DNA of 64,000 nucleotides from Tigriopus japonicus. Its lineage: Eukaryota; Arthropoda; Copepoda; Harpacticoida; Harpacticidae. Within the stretch, counting starts at the first letter, position 1. Each line of letters starts with the position of its first letter. The stretch lies in assembly GCA_010645155.1 (NCBI GenBank), contig CM021322.1:497521-561520 (forward strand), written 5' to 3'. Below are positions 44,901-56,282 of the stretch, one piece after another. Made by a program: the position numbers and the translations under genes. Under the pieces are notes generated by a model that made no database searches, was not told the DNA's origin, and saw only the letters and a program-made list of their open reading frames with translations.

Positions 44901-47900
44901 TGTAAGGAATTAAACATTAAGAAACCATGCTCTTATTGGCGGAAACTTGTGTTTTATTTTTTGTACATTTCCCATCCGAAGTCATTAAAGATCCCACTAT
45001 TCATTGACACGAATTTACCCTTCCAAAATCCTTATTTTTAAGAGTTGTTTGTAAAAAAATGCACCTATGATAGGTCTGATAGGTTCATAGGTCTCTTGGA
45101 ATTTTCAATTTCAGATTTTTTTGGAGAAAATTTTGAAAATGGATAAGAAAAATAGTGCAAACGACGAAGGAATTTTTATTTTGTTCAATTAATCGGCCTG
45201 ACAAAGCGGATTAACGGATTAATCCGTCAATCCAGGGAAGCCCTTGTTACAAAACATATAGAAAATACTTAACATTACAGAAATCTCAGCTACTTATTAT
45301 TTATAATGTGAGTGCGTGCATGAAAAACAATAACATGGATTTCTTGTTCTTCCCGTTTGTGCAAGCATCATTTTTATCCTACTAAGAAGACAGTTTGATC
45401 CGTCATGTTAAAAAAAATGACAAATAAACCGAGTATGACTTTATGAGTATGAATCAATCAAACTCATCTGAACCCCAATTTTGTGAGGTTCTCCTCAAAC
45501 CAGCTCCAGACTATTAGACTCTAGCTAAGCAGACAGACCGCCACGACAGTACGGAGATCTGTGACCTCTAGATGACTCTGCCTGTATTTTCTGGATTAAT
45601 TCTAAAAATCAAACTTCAAACAGGATATTTGCATTACAAACAAAGTAGCACTCTCTATGACATTCCTTACGAAACCATCACTTTTAACAATTTTGTTAGG
45701 TAATCCCCCATAGAGAGTGTTTTTGGTGACGACAGAATTGAGATATATTTATTTAATTTATCTATGGTTTCTCAGATCTAGTAATGTAGAGCTTTCAACC
45801 CAAGCCTTAAAATAGCTCTCTATAGAGCTGTTTTCTCTATCTAGCCCTCTAAAAAGCTGTTCTCTCTATCTAGCTCTCTATAGAGCTGTTCTCTCTATCT
45901 AGCCCTCTAAAGAGCTGTTCTCTCTATCTAGCTCTCTATAGAGCTGTTCTTTCTATCTAGCTCTCTATAGAGCTGTTCTCTCTATCTAGCTCTCTATAGA
46001 GCTGTTCTCTCTCTCTAGCTCTCTATAGAGCTGTTCTCTCTATCTAGCTCTCTATAGAGCTGTTCTCTTTATCTAGCTCTCTATAGAGCTGTTCTCTCTA
46101 TCTAGCTCTCTATAGAGCTGTTCTCTCTATCTAGCTCTCTATAGAGCTGTTCTCTTCATCTGGCGAGAGCTGTTATAACTAATGCCAGGACTAGAGCCAA
46201 GTCAGCTCTGGCACTCCCAGGTATGGGAGGTACCCATACTACCGTCACTCTCTTGGTATCTTACCGTCACTCTCTTGGTATCTTAAGGCGCCTTTGCAGA
46301 TTTGAAAGATCATGTTCAATTCAAATTTCAAGCGCCTTAGCTCAAGGAAATCAAGCGAAAGCTCCCAGAGACGCAAAGAGATCCTGCAGTAAACAGGTTA
46401 TTGAAAAATTTCAGTACAAAAAAGGTCACCCACACTATGCTATAAAACCAGGATCTCGAAGCACAAAAGCAGTTCTCTCTATCTAGCTCTCTATTGAGTT
46501 GTAGCTCTATCTAGCTCTCTATAGAGCTGTTCTCACTATCTAGCTCTCTACAGAGCTGTTCTCACTATCTAGCTCTCTATAGAGCTGTTCTCACTATCTA
46601 GCTCTCTCCAGAGCTGTTCTCACTATCTAGCTCTCTATAGAGCCGTTCTCACTATCTAGCTCTCTTTAGATCTGTTCTCTCTATCTAGCTCTCTATAGAG
46701 CGGTTCTCTCTATCTAGCTTTCTTTAGAGCGGTTCTCTCAATTTAGCTCTCTGTAGAGCTGTTCTCTCTATCTAGATCTCTATAGAGCTGTTCTCTGTAT
46801 TTAGCTCTCTATAGAGCTGTTCTCACTATCTAGCTCTCTACAGAGCTGTTCTCACTATCTAGCTCTCTATAGATCTGTTCTCTCTATCTAGCTCTCTATA
46901 GAGCGGTTCTCTCTATCTAGCTTTCTTTAGAGCGGTTCTCTCAATTTAGCTGTCTGTAGAGCTGTTCTCTCTATCTAGCTCTCTATAGAGCGGTCGTCTC
47001 TATCTAGCTCTCTATAGAGTGGTTCTCTCTATCTAGCTCTCTATAGAGCGGTTCTCTCTATTTAGCTCTCTGTAGAGCTGTTCTCTTTATCTATAGAGTA
47101 TCTATCTAGCTCTCTATAGAGCTGTTCTCTCTATCTAGCTCTCTATAGGGCTGTTCTCTGTATTTAGCTCTCTATAGAGCGGTTCTCTCTATCTAGCTCT
47201 CTATAGAGTGGTTCTCTCTATCTAGCTCTCTATAGAGCTGTTCTCTCTATCTAGCTCTCTATAGAGCGGTTCTCTCTATCTAGCGCTCTATAACGCTGTT
47301 CTCTCTATCTGGCGCTTAAGAGAGCTGTTATAACTAATGCCAGGACTAGAGCCAAGTCAGCTCTGGCACTCCCAGGAATCCTCTTGGTATCTTAAGGCGC
47401 CTTTGCAGATTTGAAAGATCATGTTCAATTCAAATTTCAAGCGCCTTAGCTCAAGGAAATCAAGCGAAAGCTCCCAGAGACGCAAAGAGATCCTCCAGTA
47501 AACAGGTTATTGAAAAATTTCAGTACAAAAAAGGTCACCCACGCTTTGCTATAAAACCAGGATCTCGAAGCACAAACAATAAAACAGAGTTATCATACCA
47601 ATCCTTGAAAAGAAGAAAAAGTTGTAAGGAGGGTTCCCAACAATTGAGAATTGACTTGGAAGAGCGAGATTTTAACGCAGGAAATATCATAATGCGATGG
47701 CTTACGGCGATTGGTAACATCTCTGTACTTTAACATTAGGAAAAAAGGTTATTAGCACGTAATAAAGAGGAGAGAGTGGGACCTCAAATAGTTTTCGAAA
47801 ATCTACCGACCACTATGCTCTCCATAGAACGTTGACCCATGGCATTTCTGCCACTCCACACGTTCCAATTAGTCTTTTGCAAGTTAAAGTCGCCAACTAC

Positions 47901-50900
47901 TAATCCTTTGTTGGGGCAATCCGTATCAGCCAAAAACCAACAGGGGTTTGTATTGAAAAAAAAATTGCGAGATATATACGCCCAAACCCGCATCTTGCCT
48001 ACACTGACAAGACAAACGTTTAAATTCAATTGGAATTTCAATTAAAGTTTAAATGATAAGCCTATCAAAGCTTGTTATAGACAAAACATTGTATATGTCC
48101 CACGGTTTCCGAAATATTTGGTTCTTGGTTTCAAGTTTCTTTACTGCATCGATTTTTCTTTGGTTCGAATACCCATTGAGATTTTGAAATCCTTTGTAAA
48201 CACAAATATTGGCGAAGATTTAAAATCTAACGTTTTTTTCGTTGGCTTTTTTACTACCGGTACAAGGAAAGCGATTCCCTGTTACCAAATAAATCATGCT
48301 TAAAAAGAAAATATTTTAACTTCTTTCCAGGTGGTGTCCAAATCGAATACATTGATCTGGTTTTCAACCAAAAGGAAATATTGCTGGGCTTATCAGGAAT
48401 TCCAGACTTTAAAATTACTTTATGGAATTGGGTGACTGAACAGATGGTTTTTAGCCAAAGTCTGAACTCCCATGTTTGTATCAATTGGAACTTACATTTT
48501 CCCAAAATTTTGATTACTAACAGCTTGCTTTTCAACTACCTTAGGATTTGACCACAAGGGCAATTGTCAGTTCCATCTCAGGAACGGGATCTTCTAAAAC
48601 GTTTCTCTTCCGATCCACGAATCAAAAGCTCAGTGTTTGGCAGGTCAAGCGTTTTGGGGAGGAGCAAGCCATATTTAGACACACCTCGTCCAATGATGAC
48701 ATTCGACAAGCTATGAAAAACGCTTTGGCATCTTGTTGGCAACTACGGAACATTCTTTACATTTTGCAACCGGAGGGAAAACTATGCAAGGTAACAATAA
48801 AACAACAATTTTGGGATTGATGTTGACCTTAAAATCCATTCTTGTTTTCTAGTGCGACATTAGCAAACAAACCTTGGCTACATGCAATCTTGAAGATGAC
48901 TTAGAACACTTTTTCCTGTCCAATCAGTCAATGGTTGAGATATTTCCGCATTTTGATGGACTCATTGCGATTGCTCAAACTCAGGTGGTGGTAAGAATCC
49001 CAGCCAAAGTAGTACGGAAAGGACCTCATAGAACGAAAACTCTCGTGTAACCGCCAATAAATTCACTAGGACGCAATTAAAGTACTGAGTTGTTTAAGTT
49101 TATTGTAAAAATTTGGATGTTGCCATACATTTTCAAACCAAAATTTCTATGAACCATCACAATTTTTTTTGAAAATTATCTTCTTAAGTTTGGGAATTTG
49201 GGAAGATTTATTAATTTATTTTACTTGGGATTTTGTAATAATTTGGCCAAACAATCTCAATAGATTTTCAAAAGATCAAAACCCAAAACCTCTCCAGAAA
49301 TGACACAATTAGGGATGCAGGAGGAAGTTTGAGTGATCTCTTCAAAAATCTTATTGCAGGCGGATGAAAGAAGAGAAAAGGCTTGTTCAGCAGCATTGAG
49401 TGGCTCGTAAGAATTTGGGCAGTTTAAGGGTTTTTTGCATTTTATAGACCGCCCTTATGACTTAAATGCTATGAAAAATGTCGAACACCTTTGGTTAGGA
49501 TTTTGGAAAAATATGCACACTTTATTTGCTCGTTCTTGCATTAGAAAATTCGCAACAAAACGCCACTGTTTTTGAGTAAGTACAAGTGTAAGTGATGTTA
49601 CAAGCACTGATTTGAATCGTCAAACTCCAAAACCATCAAGGTACCAAATAAAATGCCGTGTATTGTACCTGTTTCTTTTCAATAGCAAAGGTCTTTTTCA
49701 GTGCTTGCTATTTTTTGATCAAAAGAATAAATTTTGCATATTCTTGCAAAAGAGAGTCAATATGTCCAAACTCGCCATTCGACATTTTTCATAGCGTCTA
49801 AGTCATAAGGGTGGTCTGTAAAACGCGAAAACCCTTGCACTGACCAAAATCTTACGTTGTCAAACGTCAAGAGAAAAGGCTTTTTTCTCTTCTTTCATCC
49901 GCCCCTGATAAGATTTTTGAAGAGATCACTCAAACCTCCCCCGGCATTGCCATTGGGCTACATATGAATTTGGAAAATGTTGGTGTACACATCTATATAT
50001 TGCAACCATCTTGAAAATCTATATCTATAAAATTTCCAGCATGTTTTGCTTTTTTTGACTTTTTGTATGGTTGCAGACAATCAAATTAAAGGACCTTGAT
50101 TTGAAGATCGATCATCGCCACGATCTTCCACAAGCGCGTTCATCTGAGCTGAAGGAAATGGTTTCAAATTTTTCATTCGTTGCCATAACCCTGCAAGTAA
50201 GTAAACGTTGATCTTTTCAGATGTTAAACAAGCTTCACACTTGTGCATAATGTTTTTTCAGCAAAACTTCCTCCTGATACAAACAACTGAGCACGAAATC
50301 GTTAGTCAAGTGGTCAATGGGAGCCATAATTTTTCTGTCTTCAACCAAGCTTGTCTACTTCGGCCTAAAAATGACATTTTTGTCACAGTAGATGATTCCA
50401 AAATGCTCCGATTATATTCTCTCTACAACAAGGAAATGGTTTGTTAGGAAAAAGTGTGTTCCTAATCATGGTCTTTACCCACCTCGCAATTTCATGCTCT
50501 CATTTTAGATCCTAGAAAGTCAATTAGACATCGCCATTGGTTTAGTAATAAGCATATCATCTTCGAAAGCTTTTCTTTTTGAAGAAAATGGACCACGTAT
50601 TCTTGTGACAAATGTGAAGATCGAAGAAAATGTCGCTGAAATGCGTTCTATCACACCAATAACGAGAAGCGGCATCGTTTTCGCCGCACAAAATCAGACC
50701 AATGAACAAGAATGGATCTTTGGAAACACCAATAAGAATCAAATATTCTTAACCGATATTCTTGATCAAGAACCTTATCTACGAGTGAAAGGTTTCTTGG
50801 ACCTGGAGGGGCGCTTTACATCCGTTTCGTTCCGCGAGTCATTAATCTTAGTTCTCATTGTGGCAAAACAATGTTATGGCAGGATGGTTACGGTCGTCGA

Positions 50901-53900
50901 GAGAGATGAAACAACCGATGGCCTTTTCATTGCTCAGATCATTCGAACTTCAGAATATTGCACTGGTTTGTGCATCTCAAATGACGGTGGGCGATTCTTT
51001 ACTTTGCTCCATACTGACAAAACCCTGGCAAGCTTTCCAATCAAAGGGGTAAGTCACTGAAAAGTACAAGCTCGATAAGCTAAATCGGCTTAATCGTTTT
51101 GAATGAGAGTCTCTCCATCATTTTTTTTTGGCCTCAGTGGTCTTTTGTTTTGAAACCTTAAACATTTTGGATACATCTCGACAACATGGGACCTATAAAA
51201 ATTGTGTTAATTAGCTACATTGAGCTTGCTTCACTTCATTTTTCATAGGAATCATTTGAAGAACGATTGCCTTCAGCGGTAACGGAAACCATCCACGTAC
51301 TGGGTTGGTGTTCCATTAGAAAATCGCAAAACCGATTAGTTCTGATCGGTGAGGATGGTTTGGTCAGTTTTTTGGAACCCAATGGAGGAACTCACAAGAG
51401 TGCAGTCAGAATGTTCAGCAACCAACAAGAAACCATCAAATGCTTCGATTTATTAGACGACTCGGTGATCCTATTCATTGGCCAATCTGGGACGATTCAT
51501 ATTCTCGAGCGAGATCACGTATTCCAGAGGATCAAGGCAAATCTAGTTCTGAATATCAAGGACCCATCCTCGATGAAGAACAATGGCCGTTCTTGGATGG
51601 AGGAACATGAGCAGAGACTTCACGAGAAAAAGAGAGAAAGCCATCAAGAGGTTTTGAAGGAATTAGCGGATGGGTTGAGCCAACTCAAATCTCAGGTGTC
51701 TTCTTTATTGAGTGAAAACGAATCACTTCCATCTCAAGAGCAATTGGATCGGCACGAGTTTGAACTGAACTCTGATGAAAAACATCGTTTGTATCAAGAA
51801 GGTTCCCTCCAAGAGAAGGATCTCGTTCTTGATTTGAAGGCAAAGCATCATTCAGTGAAAAAAATTGGTGAAAAGTTAAGAGCATGCATTTGGGATCATA
51901 TGGCCGTCAAAGGGAAATCCATCGAAGGGATCCAATCCAAAGTCATTGTTTCCAACTTTACCTTACTACCAACATTCGAGGAGGAAACGAGAGAGTTGGA
52001 GAAGATTATTGCTCATCGGAAATCATCTACCAATTATTCTGATTTAACAACCCGGTTAAGAGAAGTTCTGGACAATGGAGAGAAAGTTCCTCCCAAAACC
52101 GAGCATCTGGGACTAATGGAATTAACTCTGGATTCCCCAATTCCAAGTTCGAATGCTACTCCAAGATTGTCGTCCTATGAAATGGGAACTCCTCAGATTG
52201 GCTCAGAAATCGAAGACGGATGGACGAGTAATCATGGGAACACTTTCAATCCCAGCCTTATCAAAGATAGTTTCTTGTTCCCTCAATTAGAAATCTCAAC
52301 GCTTCTCCACTCTCAACAACAGATCATTTTATTAAGGGTAAGAATGATGATTTATTTTAACAATGATGTTTGATCATTTTTTTGTGCAAATTTCTCATTT
52401 GTTATTCTATTGTTTTCTTCCAGAATGCCATCCGGCAATTTAAAATGAAGTTCAACCGATATTTTGATTCATTATTCGAGAAGAAATTTGACATGATCAA
52501 CGAGATCAGTAAATGGAAATTGGAACTGGATCGAGTGGGACACTCGGAGGGGCTTTATCAAATAATAAGAAAGCCGATTGGAACAGATTTGATGTCTTGG
52601 TCATTAGTGGAAAACCCAGAGGTGGTCTTCAATTTCCTCAACACCGAAGTCAGTACTTGGAAAGGCATGTGGTGGCTTATTGATTCTATGGTTCACCTTT
52701 TTGCTTCTATTACAGAGAATCTCAACGAGGCAGAACTCAAATAAAACAGTTGAACATATTCCTAGTTTTGATACCACGAAAGAGATCATTCCACCGGAAT
52801 TTCAGGCAAGACTCCCTTGTGAGAAAAAATGTTCATTGTGATGCAAAACTTCTTGTCTTGTAGGGCAATGACGAGTTAGTTGAGTTTTCCCCTGCTCAAC
52901 AAAGTGTTTTGGAAGAATTCAAGGATCGCATGTTCAGTCGCAAAAAGCACGAAACCAGGGACAATCGAAGTACATCAAATACACAAATTCTCTTGGAGAG
53001 GCGAGTCGAAGAAAGCGTGAATCAATTTGAAAAGGACTTGAAAGACCTATACAAACAGAAGATTAAGTACCAAAAGAGTGTTTTAACCGAGGAGCTCCGA
53101 ATTCTATTACACGTGGAACGTATGGCTAGAATAGAAGAACTTCAAAAAGAGGAAACTGTCATTAAGTACAAGAACATTTTCTTATGTTTTAACTTCGATG
53201 AAAAAACCATGGTACTTTTTTAATCTTTCAATAGAAATGATATTGCCAAAGCCAAAGCTCAATTTGAAAATGCTGAGAAGCAATTGGCCTTGGGACTCGA
53301 AGCTTTGAATCAGACAAAAAACTTGTTGAGTGACCTGAGTGAAAATGATAAGCTCTTGGACAAGAACTTTAAGAAATCTTTCCAAGGTCTAAACTATAAT
53401 CAACTCGAGTCGCTATTAAAAGCGTTCAGGTACGTGAAGAGTTAAATTATTGCACTTGTTTGCTGGTTGAAAATATATAATTGACGATATATTCAGAAAG
53501 CGACCAAGAGCTGGAGCCAGCATTGAACGAACTATCGCCATTTTCACCAAAAAAGATCCCAAACATTCAAAGATTCTCTCCATGATTGGCCAAAAGGACT
53601 CGAAGGACCCTCGTTCCAAAAGCATCGCATCCACTCTTGAAAAGGTATGCTTTTCAAAGAAAAGGGCCTTGAATTCTTTTGCAACTTCTCGTATTATTTT
53701 CAGATGTGCAACATGTTTTTGGGGCCCGCCAGTGCCAGGTCATCAGGCCCCCTCACATCAGGAGTTCAAGCTCTTTCGTTGGACGAATTGGATCGACCCA
53801 ATCATTGTCCCGAAAGTGTGAATCTTGATTCATGGCGAACCCTTTGCCAACTCAGACGGAAAAAGATTGCCAGTGAAGAGAGAATTGCTGGATTAGTCGC

Positions 53901-55001
53901 CCATTTAGCAGAAACCGAAGAGGTAAAAGCTTCATTTAGACATTCACCGGAAAATGCAGAGTTCTAAATCCCCTTCCAGTTTGTTCAAGAGTCAAATCGG
54001 TCACTGGAGCAAGAAACCCAAAGACGAAGTGATCTCCAACGCCTCCATACTTCTTGGCGAAAGAAACGAAATCGAGAAGTCAATGACACCGAGCTCGTTT
54101 TGTCCATTCCACGAGGTCAAGTTGAAATGGATTTGAATGACTTTGACCCGTTCTTGGCTGACGCTATCCTGCTGACAGAAAACGTGGTCAAAAAAGCCAA
54201 TGCTGAAATTGACGTAAGACGAGATGACATGGTTGGCATAATGAGCTTAGTTGACATTTTATAATGTTGCCATTGCTTTGACAGAAGAGTGTTGGCTTCA
54301 AATTGGCAGCTCAAAAGGAAAGTCGTCAAGTGCAAAATGGGACCAAAATGTTGCAATGGGAACGGGACAAACTTTTGTTTCAGAAGGAGGAGGCCAATGC
54401 AAAGTGGTTTGACATTCAACAAACCAAAGTATGCGATGTTCTAAGACCAATATTTGCACTCATGGACCATATGAGTCTGTATCTTTTAACCTGTATATTT
54501 TCAGCTATCCAAGGAAAGTCGAGGCAATTTGGAAACCCTGAAGCAACAAAAATCCAACAAAATGGTTGAAGGAGGATTCTCTATGACGGATGAGTACAGC
54601 CGTTTGGATAAATCGGCACAACAAACCGATCAGTATTTGACAGAGCGACTTGATCAGCTTAGGGTAGAAAACGAATCGATAAAAGCAGCCACTTTGGAGA
54701 AGGAAACCACAAACCGAAAGCTCCAAGAAGAAATAGATGCTCTTTCTAATGAGATTGAGGAAACGCGAAAGATTGTCAAGACATCAACGCCAATAGATAA
54801 AAGTGATCATAGGTTGGTAACCACTTAGAACAGATTGGACTACCTAAAACTTGGCGCTAAACATGGTTTCTTTTCAGAGTGGCCCGAGCAATGAAAAGGA
54901 GCAGATTGATGATTAAGATAAAAGAGCAAAATGAGTTGATTTTAAACCTCCGTGATCAACTGGACACCTACATGTTTAGCTCATTCCCTTCCTTAGGATG
55001 A
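41931..55001 (+). CDS. CFAP43: CFAP43, cilia- and flagella-associated protein 43
   Basis: Eighteen exons: 41931-42249, 48331-48431, 48545-48790, 48853-48990, 50077-50196, 50262-50438, 50509-51048, 51249-52337, 52424-~52648, 52716-52805, 52864-53165, 53235-53429, 53497-53644, 53704-53922, 53980-54213, 54285-54428, 54505-54812 and 54878-55001. Phases agree; the 3' end of exon 9 is uncertain (52534 and about 52619 are alternatives). The product is about 1530-1570 residues. The N-terminal half is WD-repeat-like beta-propeller sequence (IPDFKITLWNW, LSVWQVKRF). The C-terminal half is coiled coil with family signatures NESLPSQEQLDRHEF and WDHMAVKGKSIEGI, then DELDRPNHCPE. CFAP43 forms the tether/tether-head complex that positions inner dynein arm f in motile axonemes. 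Exon 10 ends at a GC donor (CAG/GCAAGA). The first intron (42250-48330) encloses a nuclear-receptor gene and a minisatellite. Confidence 0.9.
42595..43959 (+). CDS. Nuclear receptor, intronless, nested in CFAP43 intron 1
   Basis: A 454-residue frame without introns on the same strand as its host gene. Residues 1-88 are a Ser/acidic N-terminal domain. The DNA-binding domain has all eight zinc Cys: C91, C94, C109, C112 and C130, C136, C146, C149, with GFFRRS after the first finger and a CRYQKCLAAGM end. The P-box reads CVSCR instead of the usual CEGCK or CDGCK, so half-site preference cannot be predicted with confidence. Residues 200-454 hold a diverged ligand-binding domain with the usual helical pattern. 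The ATG has a strong context (aaccATGG) and AATAAA follows at 44132. I cannot place it in a named subfamily. The open frame and intact zinc ligands argue against a dead retrocopy. Confidence 0.88.
   Translation: MEVDPIIENISFDLVDFVSSEAFLAIPQMSPCESNGSNGTLSDQELAAILADNSCSALDASPGYSSVDDDSWSIGNQLSGPEYSISTESSCPICNKPVGKHSYYGARVCVSCRGFFRRSVQNHHYPLFKCNFNQDCSIDSKSRTSCKACRYQKCLAAGMKPALVMSNEQRKKRILMKYSKSSTCSDLKKSSEMTLVFTDEDEKQCITEFHEFLKGSYTHYINFFADHLELLDALANSVYTGRVRDRRVLDCMDHLDESWMTNYCFQLPQISSVSAFDKMTLLRHNYPIIFGLLWGAYNTNHDFFTYFFQVLEYAEEVQSCNEKAKKILAFQCKERFLMDPLAKFPIQECIYEPDSSQRDDFLLQMKKMNDLLQCPGTNKLDLTLVYLVVRYLMVCTDFQAKLENRDNINKIRDFQLFQLKRYVQSKHKVDITNIYAIQSTAKRVHKAMKRTIFS
43960..45812. other. CFAP43 intron 1, part between nuclear receptor and minisatellite
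   Basis: AT-rich DNA, including the nuclear-receptor 3' flank with a candidate AATAAA at 44132-44137. Words GGATTAATCC recur near 44039-44110 and 45185-45232, which may be the worn ends of another transposon. No gene recognised. Confidence 0.4.
44132..44137 (+). terminator. Candidate poly(A) signal of the nested nuclear receptor
   Basis: AATAAA 173 bp after the stop codon. For a gene inside another gene's intron on the same strand, this signal must be used by the short transcript and ignored by CFAP43 transcription. Confidence 0.4.
45813..46162. repeat. 29-bp minisatellite, block 1
   Basis: About twelve tandem copies of a 29-bp unit built from GTTCTCTCTATCTAG followed by CTCTCTATAGAGCT. Each unit contains AGCTCT-CTAT-AGAGCT, a six-base-pair stem with a four-base loop. 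Copies vary at one or two positions (CTATAGAG, CTAAAGAG). Confidence 0.92.
46165..46468. repeat. Companion segment after minisatellite block 1
   Basis: A unique-looking 300-bp segment running from GAGAGCTGTTATAACTAATG to GGATCTCGAAGCACAAA. It recurs almost unchanged at 47320-47576 after block 2. This copy has about 45 extra bases, including a doubled CGTCACTCTCTTGGTATCTTA word and the short palindrome TATGGGAGGTACCCATA. Minisatellite plus companion were therefore duplicated together. Confidence 0.85.
46471..47318. repeat. 29-bp minisatellite, block 2
   Basis: About twenty-nine copies of the same 29-bp unit as block 1, with more variants (AGAGCGGTT, CTTTAGAG, TTTAGCTCTCTGTAGAG). Groups of variants recur in the same order, for example near 46670-46790 and 46870-47000, which shows higher-order duplication. 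Confidence 0.92.
47320..47576. repeat. Companion segment after minisatellite block 2
   Basis: Second copy of the segment at 46165-46468, lacking the extra 45 bases. The two copies differ at only a few positions outside that gap, so the duplication is recent. Confidence 0.85.
47577..48330. other. Right end of CFAP43 intron 1
   Basis: About 750 bp of AT-rich DNA ending in the pyrimidine tract and CAG acceptor of CFAP43 exon 2. Small open frames on both strands look random. Confidence 0.4.
49315..49947. mobile_element. Foldback MITE in CFAP43 intron 4
   Basis: About 633 bp whose two halves are inverted copies. The ends match as AGTTTGAGTGATCTCTTC on the left and the inverse of GGTTTGAGTGATCTCTTC on the right, continuing through GGCGGATGAAAGAAGAG. 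Further inverted matches lie inside (49415-49490 against 49780-49850). No coding sequence and no certain target duplication. Confidence 0.75.
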
Positions 55002-56282
55002 GATGAAAAGTCGCAAAAAATAAATAAGTCGAAACAACCAAAGGAACGGGCCTCTCTTTGTCGATGTAAGAGCAGATCACATCCAATATAACAATTCTTT
55101 AACCCGGTAGAACCCTGACAGTTTCTTATTTTCATAGTATATTTTTGCACTGCCCCCAAAAGTTGAAATTCGATATGTTCAATGGATCTCTTTGAAAAGC
55201 TTTCCTCGCTATTTGCTCCATTAGAATTAAATTGGCTTTTTTGAGTTTTAGTGGAGCTTTACCACCATGCTTGAAAATTGACAACACTCATAATTAGGGG
55301 CGGGCAAAAAGTGTAAAAAGATTTTTGGTAACATAAACACATTTATTTGCCTTTTTGCACTTTTCGCCTTCATTTGCACGATTTTTTTTACGAATTTGGC
55401 CTAAACAAATTGTTGAGAGTTTGCTATTTCTCCTTTAAAAATGTTTACTTTTGGAAGATTTTTTTTTTCAAATTGGAAAACTAAATCTGATTTTACGGCT
55501 CCCAGCGTAGCCTAGCATAGTATTGATTATTACTACTTCAATATCTAAATTTTGCTCTTCAAGATTGAAAAATAACAAGCAGATGATAAAAAAGTATCTG
55601 AAGCTTTTTGTTTCAGAAATTTCAGTTTTTTGCGATTTTTTTAAATTTTATTTGCGCTGGTTTGGTTTTTATTTGCGCTTTTGACCTTTTTCTGCATTTT
55701 ATTTTACGATTTTGGGCTGATTTTTGTGCAACTTTTGGTAACCAAAAGCTTCTTTTGATTTGCACTTTTTGCCCGTCCCTACTCATAATGCTAACCTGTT
55801 CGTCAACAAAAATCGTTTAGCATTATGTTTTCTCAACAAAAAATAAGCGCAATCTCATTCAATTTTCCAAATTTAGTTACCCTGAGTTTGTTTTGGCGAG
55901 TGTACAAGGAAAAAAGGGAACGTAACGTACTTCGTTGGCAAGGTAAACAAACGATGAAGCGTCGACAAGTCACGATTCAAGATTCTCAACCGTGACGTCG
56001 TCTAAATGTTAATCTAATTTTTTTGTTCTTGCTAGACAATCCTCTGCCAATACAGGGCCTCTCTTCACTCTTATGCGCGATTTAGTTTTTTTATTTCTGA
56101 ATTACTTGAAATGACAAAAGGTGGTGAAATCACTCCCGTAAGTTATCCGAGCCTAAAACAAATGAATATGTTCAGTGCGATATACCTAGCCAAGCCTATT
56201 GGCTTATCTTCTTCCAAGGCAAGAAGTTGCCTTGACTCATCCTCCCAACAAACTTGGATTTTTTATCTCATAAATTTTAACC
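55002..56282. other. Intergenic region between CFAP43 and CNP-like gene
   Basis: No gene recognised. It is mostly occupied by the second hAT MITE copy (55295-55781). The right end is the CNP-like promoter and 5' leader. The 62-codon frame at 56111-56299 overlaps the CNP-like start in a different frame and is not supported. Confidence 0.45.
55295..55781. mobile_element. hAT-type MITE, copy 2
   Basis: 487 bp, same family and orientation as 25586-26071 and closely similar along its whole length. Ends are TAGGGGCGGGCAAAAAGTG and the inverse of TAGGGACGGGCAAAAAGTG. The exact 8-bp target duplication ctcataat is at 55287-55294 and 55782-55789. No coding sequence. Confidence 0.93.

Noticed and set aside
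44018..45250. Possible 1.2-kb transposon with GGATTAATCC ends
   Set aside because: Ends are only loosely similar and no target duplication matches.
46223..46486. 87-codon plus-strand frame inside the minisatellite companion segment
   Set aside because: The second copy of the segment lacks part of it; no sign of coding constraint.
45813..47318. CRISPR-like appearance of the regular repeat array
   Set aside because: Units are contiguous 29-mers with no unique spacers and the genome is eukaryotic; it is a minisatellite.
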